Assembly: GCA_024349245.1 (NCBI GenBank)
Contig: JALDNG010000001.1
Coordinates: 8,345,501 to 8,409,500 of the forward strand
DNA length: 64,000 nucleotides
Direction: 5' to 3'
DNA from: Neodontobutis hainanensis
Taxonomy: Eukaryota > Chordata > Actinopteri > Gobiiformes > Odontobutidae
Positions 60,741 to 64,000 of the stretch are shown in pieces. The position numbers and the translations under genes were made by a program. The notes beneath the pieces are model-generated. The model was not told the DNA's origin. It was given only the letters and a program-made list of their open reading frames with translations, and made no database searches. The stretch's first letter is position 1. Every line of letters starts with the position of its first letter.

Positions 60741-60800
60741 ATCAGTAAAATCTTATCTGTCTCACTGACACAGTCCCCTCAGCTGGACATAATTCTTGTC
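60741..60800 (+). repeat. Dispersed repeat family R1, partial copy C
   Basis: GATCAGTAAAATCTTATCTG, TCTCACTGACACAGTCCCCT and CAGCTGGACA match the first half of the 22.6-kb copy. The second half has diverged; CCCTACAGAGTTGG near 60880 may be its end. Confidence 0.6.
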
Positions 60801-60929
60801 GCCGAAACTTTACGTGAATGACATGCTTTATGGCTCCAACAGAGGGAGACGAAACAAGCCGATACACCGCACCCTACAGAGTTGGTTATGGTTCAGTCGT
60901 GGTTTGGTTTTGGATTAGTTCTAATGTAG

Positions 60930-61834
60930 ATCCGGTTTAGTCCTGCCTTCCTCCTGGCTCTAGTCCTGGCTTTGGTCCTGGGTCTAGTACTGTAGTATTC
61001 CCGGCTCTAGTTCTGACTCTAGTCCTGGTGTAGTCTTGGTGTAGTCCTGGCTCTAGTCCCGGTGTAGTCCTGGCTCTAGTCCTGGTGTAGTCCTGGCTCT
61101 AGTCCTGGTGTAGTCTTGGTGTAGTCCTGGCTCTAGTCCTGGTGTAGTCCTGGCTCTAGTCCTGGTGTAGTCCTGGCTCTAGTCCTGGTGTAGTCCTGTC
61201 TCTAGTCCTGGTGTAGTCCTAGCTCTAGTCCTGGTGTAGTCTTAGCTCTAGTCTTGGTCTAGTCCTGTCTCTAATCCTGGTGTAGTCTTAGCTCTAGTCT
61301 TGGTCTAGTCCTGTCTCTAGTCCTGGTGTAGTCCTGGCTTTAGTCTTGGTGTAGTCCTGGCTCTAGTCCTGGTGTAGTCCTAGCTCTAGTCTTGGTGTAG
61401 TTCTGTCTCTAGTCCTGGTGTAGTCCTAGCTCTAGTCTTGGTGTAGTTCTGGCTCTAGTCCTGGTGTAGTCCTGGCTCTAGTCCTGGTGTAGTCCTAGCT
61501 CTAGCCCTGGTGTGGTCCTGGCTCTAGTCCTGGGTCTAGTCCTGGTGTAGTCCTGGCTCTAGTCCTGGTGTAGTCTTGGTGTAGTCCTGGCTCTAGTCCT
61601 GGTGTAGTCCTGGCTCTAGTCTTGGTGTAGTCCTGTCTCTAGTCCTGGTGTAGTCCTAGCTCTAGCCCTGGTGTAGTCCTGGCTCTAGTCTTGGTAGTCC
61701 TGTCTCTAGTCCTGGTGTAGTCCTAGCTCTAGCCCTGGTGTAGTCCTGGCTCTAGTCCTGGTGTAGTCCTAGCTCTAGTCCTGGTGTAGTCCTGGTTCAG
61801 TGTCGGTTCAGTCCTCTTGTTTAGTCTTGGTTAA
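60930..61834 (+). repeat. Minisatellite, 23-bp unit
   Basis: The unit is CTAGTCCTGGTG + TAGTCCTGGCT (12 + 11 = 23 bp), repeated about 39 times over 905 bp. It is most regular at 61021-61797. The two half-units are themselves related (TAGTCCTGG in both), so the array likely began as an 11-12-bp repeat and then doubled. Variants (CTTGG for CCTGG, CTAGCT for CTGGCT, GTCTCT) recur in blocks, indicating higher-order duplication. Both edges fade into degenerate TTTAGTCCTG units. No open frame crosses it. Confidence 0.95.
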
Positions 61835-62101
61835 ATGAAATTAAATATCTTTGGTTGGACAGTTCTATTTGTTTTAGAAGATTAAGGGGTACACACAGGA
61901 CCCACACCCAACACTGGGGAGTGCTTCAGGTTTACAGCCTCTGTGTGTTACTCTGCATATATCTGTGTGGGCCTGTGCCAGAGCAGTGCACATGTGGAGA
62001 TATGAGAGGGCTACTGTACATGCTGGGCTGGTCACATGACCTCACTAAAAGTCCCTCAGCTGTGAAATAACCTGCCACAATGCTCTGTCTCTTTGTTTCA
62101 G
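61835..62101. other. No gene seen; acceptor region of the next candidate exon
   Basis: A 71-codon frame at 61855-62070 has no domain. The stretch ends in CTCTGTCTCTTTGTTTCAG, a good polypyrimidine acceptor. Confidence 0.4.
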
Positions 62102-62167
62102 ATCAAACTGAGGTAGACCGCTTCCCGTTTCCCGACCACCACCAACAACACTTCTGACCACCACAAG
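62102..62167 (+). CDS. Candidate exon with stop codon, product unknown
   Basis: The acceptor CTCTGTCTCTTTGTTTCAG (ending 62101) and donor CACAAG|GTAAAA (GT at 62168) bound 66 bases. Two frames have early stops. The frame entered in phase 1 reads (G)AT then QTEVDRFPFPDHHQQHF and ends in TGA (62155-62157), 10 bases before the donor. As a coding exon it would give a protein C-terminus with the next intron in the 3' untranslated region; a stop this close to a junction escapes nonsense-mediated decay. It may also be a 5' untranslated or non-coding exon. I do not recognise the peptide. Confidence 0.28.
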
Positions 62168-62199
62168 GTAAAATCTCTATTACTTCCCTATGTGTCAGT

Positions 62200-62235
62200 T
62201 TGGTTTTCAACCTTTATTGAACCAGGTAAGTTATT
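62200..62235 (+). repeat. Dispersed repeat fragment ending in AACCAGGTAAG
   Basis: TTCAACCTTTATTGAACCAG, then GTAAGTTATT, resembles a widespread vertebrate repeat (TTTATTTAACCAGGTAAGT). The perfect-looking donor in it is therefore not taken as an exon end. Confidence 0.45.
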
Positions 62236-64000
62236 AAGATGTTTTTATTTTCAATGACACTGATTTGTTTGGCCGTAGGATTAGGTTTAACCTTGTGTCT
62301 TCTGCTTGCTTTTGTTCAGGGTCAGCTCTGGGGTTAGTCCTGATTTCTGAGTTCTGATTAGCTCTGGGTTAATTTCTCATTCAGTATTTCATGAAGCAAT
62401 ATTCTAGGCTTATATTGATAAGTCTGGCAGATTTCTGTGTGCTTTGGATGGTGCAACTGTATGTAATGTATGGGGTTAACGTACAAGCAGCCCAGTAGGG
62501 GTGTTTTTATTTTTGCTTGCATGTATGAAACAATAAATGAGACCCTTACTGCATCCACTTTGACAGTAGATACTGCTTCAATGTCTACGGATTGTTCATT
62601 AAAGCCAATGGTAAAGTAGACATAAAAGCCAATGAGTCTTTGTTTGTCCCTTAATAATTCCTGTGAGTTTTAGTTTTACCAAGATATTTAATAAAATCTA
62701 AAGTCCAGTCTTAGACCAGGTCCAGACTCATGGTCAATGTTCAATGGTCAATGTTTGGTGATGGAGACAGAGTTAAAACAAGATTTTAAAATGATTAAAC
62801 TTGTATCTATTTCGAAGAATGATATGGACAAATAATCCATTTGTGGTCTTGGTTGGTCTTAATGCCTAAGACTGAGATAAAACCTAGTTTAAAAGAGTGT
62901 GTGCATGAGACGAGACTGGTCTCAAGTACTACTTCACTAATGTTTCCCAAAGTGAAGATATTTTTAGACTCCAGATACAGCAGAGACAAATAAAACGGCT
63001 TTTAATATCTTTGCCGACGTCAAGGCTGTTGAGGTGTGTATCAATGATAACAACCACAACAGCAGCTGTGCACCAGGTTTTTCTTGGACAAATTGATGTT
63101 GTTTACAAATGTTGTGTTTGAAAAGAACCTACTTCATTTCAATGTCTGCACACACTAATCAATTACTTTTTACTGACTGACTCTCCACTGATGATACTAA
63201 CCAAAGCATGCCCTGTAGGTTTTTTGGTGGATTTTTTGTGTTGAGCTCACCGCCATTTTGTGTCTGGAGAAATTACTTTGTAGTGTTGCAGTGTGGATGA
63301 AGATATTTAGCAAAACACTCTGTCAATCTTCAAATAAATCCTTTCCCATAGTATTTTTTCTTTTTTGCTACAGTCCTGGTTTGGTCCAGGATTTTGGTCA
63401 AACTTTTCCTTGGTTTTGAAGTGGTTCAATCTGCGTTATCTTTGAAAAGTTTTGCTATGTTAGAATTTAATGTGAAAACTGTGTTTTTATTTCTCTCTTT
63501 GGATGTGAGGGCTTTTTAAACAGCCTTTAACTTATTAATCCTTTTTCTTCAGTACTTTGATGTAGTTGCGAATGTTTGAATAATGTTTACTGAATAAACA
63601 CCTCTTTTATCAGATGCTTTTAATCTGACGGGAAAACTTTTAGAATACTATTTCCTTGATGTCTAACTTTATCTCTTCAGTCAACAAACTTCACATTTGG
63701 CTGATTCTTCCATAAACCTGAGCCTCCACAGCGGCCACACCAGGCTTTATTTATTTGACTTTTTTGTGTATGTGGCTCATATTCAGTGAGTGTGACAGAT
63801 TGAAACTGCAAAAAGCCGTGTTTGTGTTGGCTCGGCCGCGCTGCGCTGCTGCCCAGAGGATTTATCACACACAAAATATTGACCGCCAACAGTTGCACTT
63901 TGGTGGCGTTATTGCTTTTCACACTTGTTTGATACAGACAGCGGTCGCCAAGCACAACAATGGGGAGAGCCGCGGCCGTATTGACAGGCGCACCGCTCTT
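62236..64000. other. No gene seen; unique DNA to the window end
   Basis: AT-rich, with small TTAGTCCTG / CAGTCCTGGTTTGGTCC motifs at 62330 and 63373 and a short ATGGTCAATGTTC duplication at 62730-62757. The last 150 bases become CG-rich (GGCCGCGCTGCGCTGCTGC; AGAGCCGCGGCCGTATTG) and may be the edge of a CpG-rich element beyond the window. Confidence 0.4.

Noticed and set aside
60930..61834. CRISPR-like repeat array
   Set aside because: Units are directly tandem with no unique spacers, and the genome context is a fish; it is a minisatellite.
62200..62226. 27-nt exon ending AACCAG|GTAAGT
   Set aside because: The donor is part of a widespread repeat motif (TTTATT-AACCAGGTAAGT), so the splice likeness is not informative.
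1..64000. Defence system, operon, phage or other prokaryote-type system
   Set aside because: Everything recognisable is eukaryotic and teleost-like (SINEs, LINEs, Tc1 and hAT elements, microsatellites). No gene clusters or ribosome-binding sites are present.

Overview
The window looks like gene-poor nuclear DNA of a bony fish, probably a ray-finned (percomorph-type) teleost. The evidence is AT-rich low-complexity DNA, no long open frame on either strand, and a typical mix of fish transposon remains: Tc1-like DNA transposons with TA target sites, hAT-like ends, tRNA-derived SINEs, non-LTR retrotransposon C-termini and 3' tails, and many microsatellites. No rRNA, functional tRNA, CRISPR array or bacterial/phage system is present. 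No protein-coding gene can be named. The window is most simply read as intron or intergenic DNA.

Layout. 0-2 kb: a 345-bp non-autonomous DNA transposon with a perfect 9-bp target duplication, followed by an LTR-like segment. 2-13 kb: mostly unique DNA with retroposon tails at 6.3 and 8.1 kb, a candidate coding exon at 7.74 kb, and a SINE at 9.75 kb. 13-22 kb: a hAT-type fragment (13.1 kb), then about 0.85 kb of strongly decayed tandem repeat (18.6-19.5 kb). 22-28 kb: a dispersed repeat, a complete but dead Tc1-like element (23.06-24.08 kb), a GC-richer interrupted reading frame (25.6-25.9 kb), and a nest at 27.15-28.17 kb where one SINE lies beside a LINE remnant that is itself split by a second SINE. 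28-52 kb: long unique stretches with CG-containing segments that could be conserved non-coding elements, plus splice-site-bounded candidate exons at 40.46, 44.25 and 44.69 kb. 52-56 kb: a second dead Tc1-like element with long inverted repeats, and a hAT-like element with 8-bp target duplication. 57-60.3 kb: LINE remnants. 60.9-61.8 kb: a clean 23-bp-unit minisatellite. 62.1 kb: one more candidate exon.

The least ordinary signal is a TAGTCCTGG/TTTAGTCCTGG core. It forms a young regular minisatellite near 61 kb, an old decayed array in the opposite orientation near 19 kb, and several small clusters elsewhere. Four splice-bounded candidate exons on the + strand have mutually compatible phases, which is suggestive but weak evidence for a transcript crossing the window. 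Identifications of repeat families rest on motif recognition from memory, not on a search.
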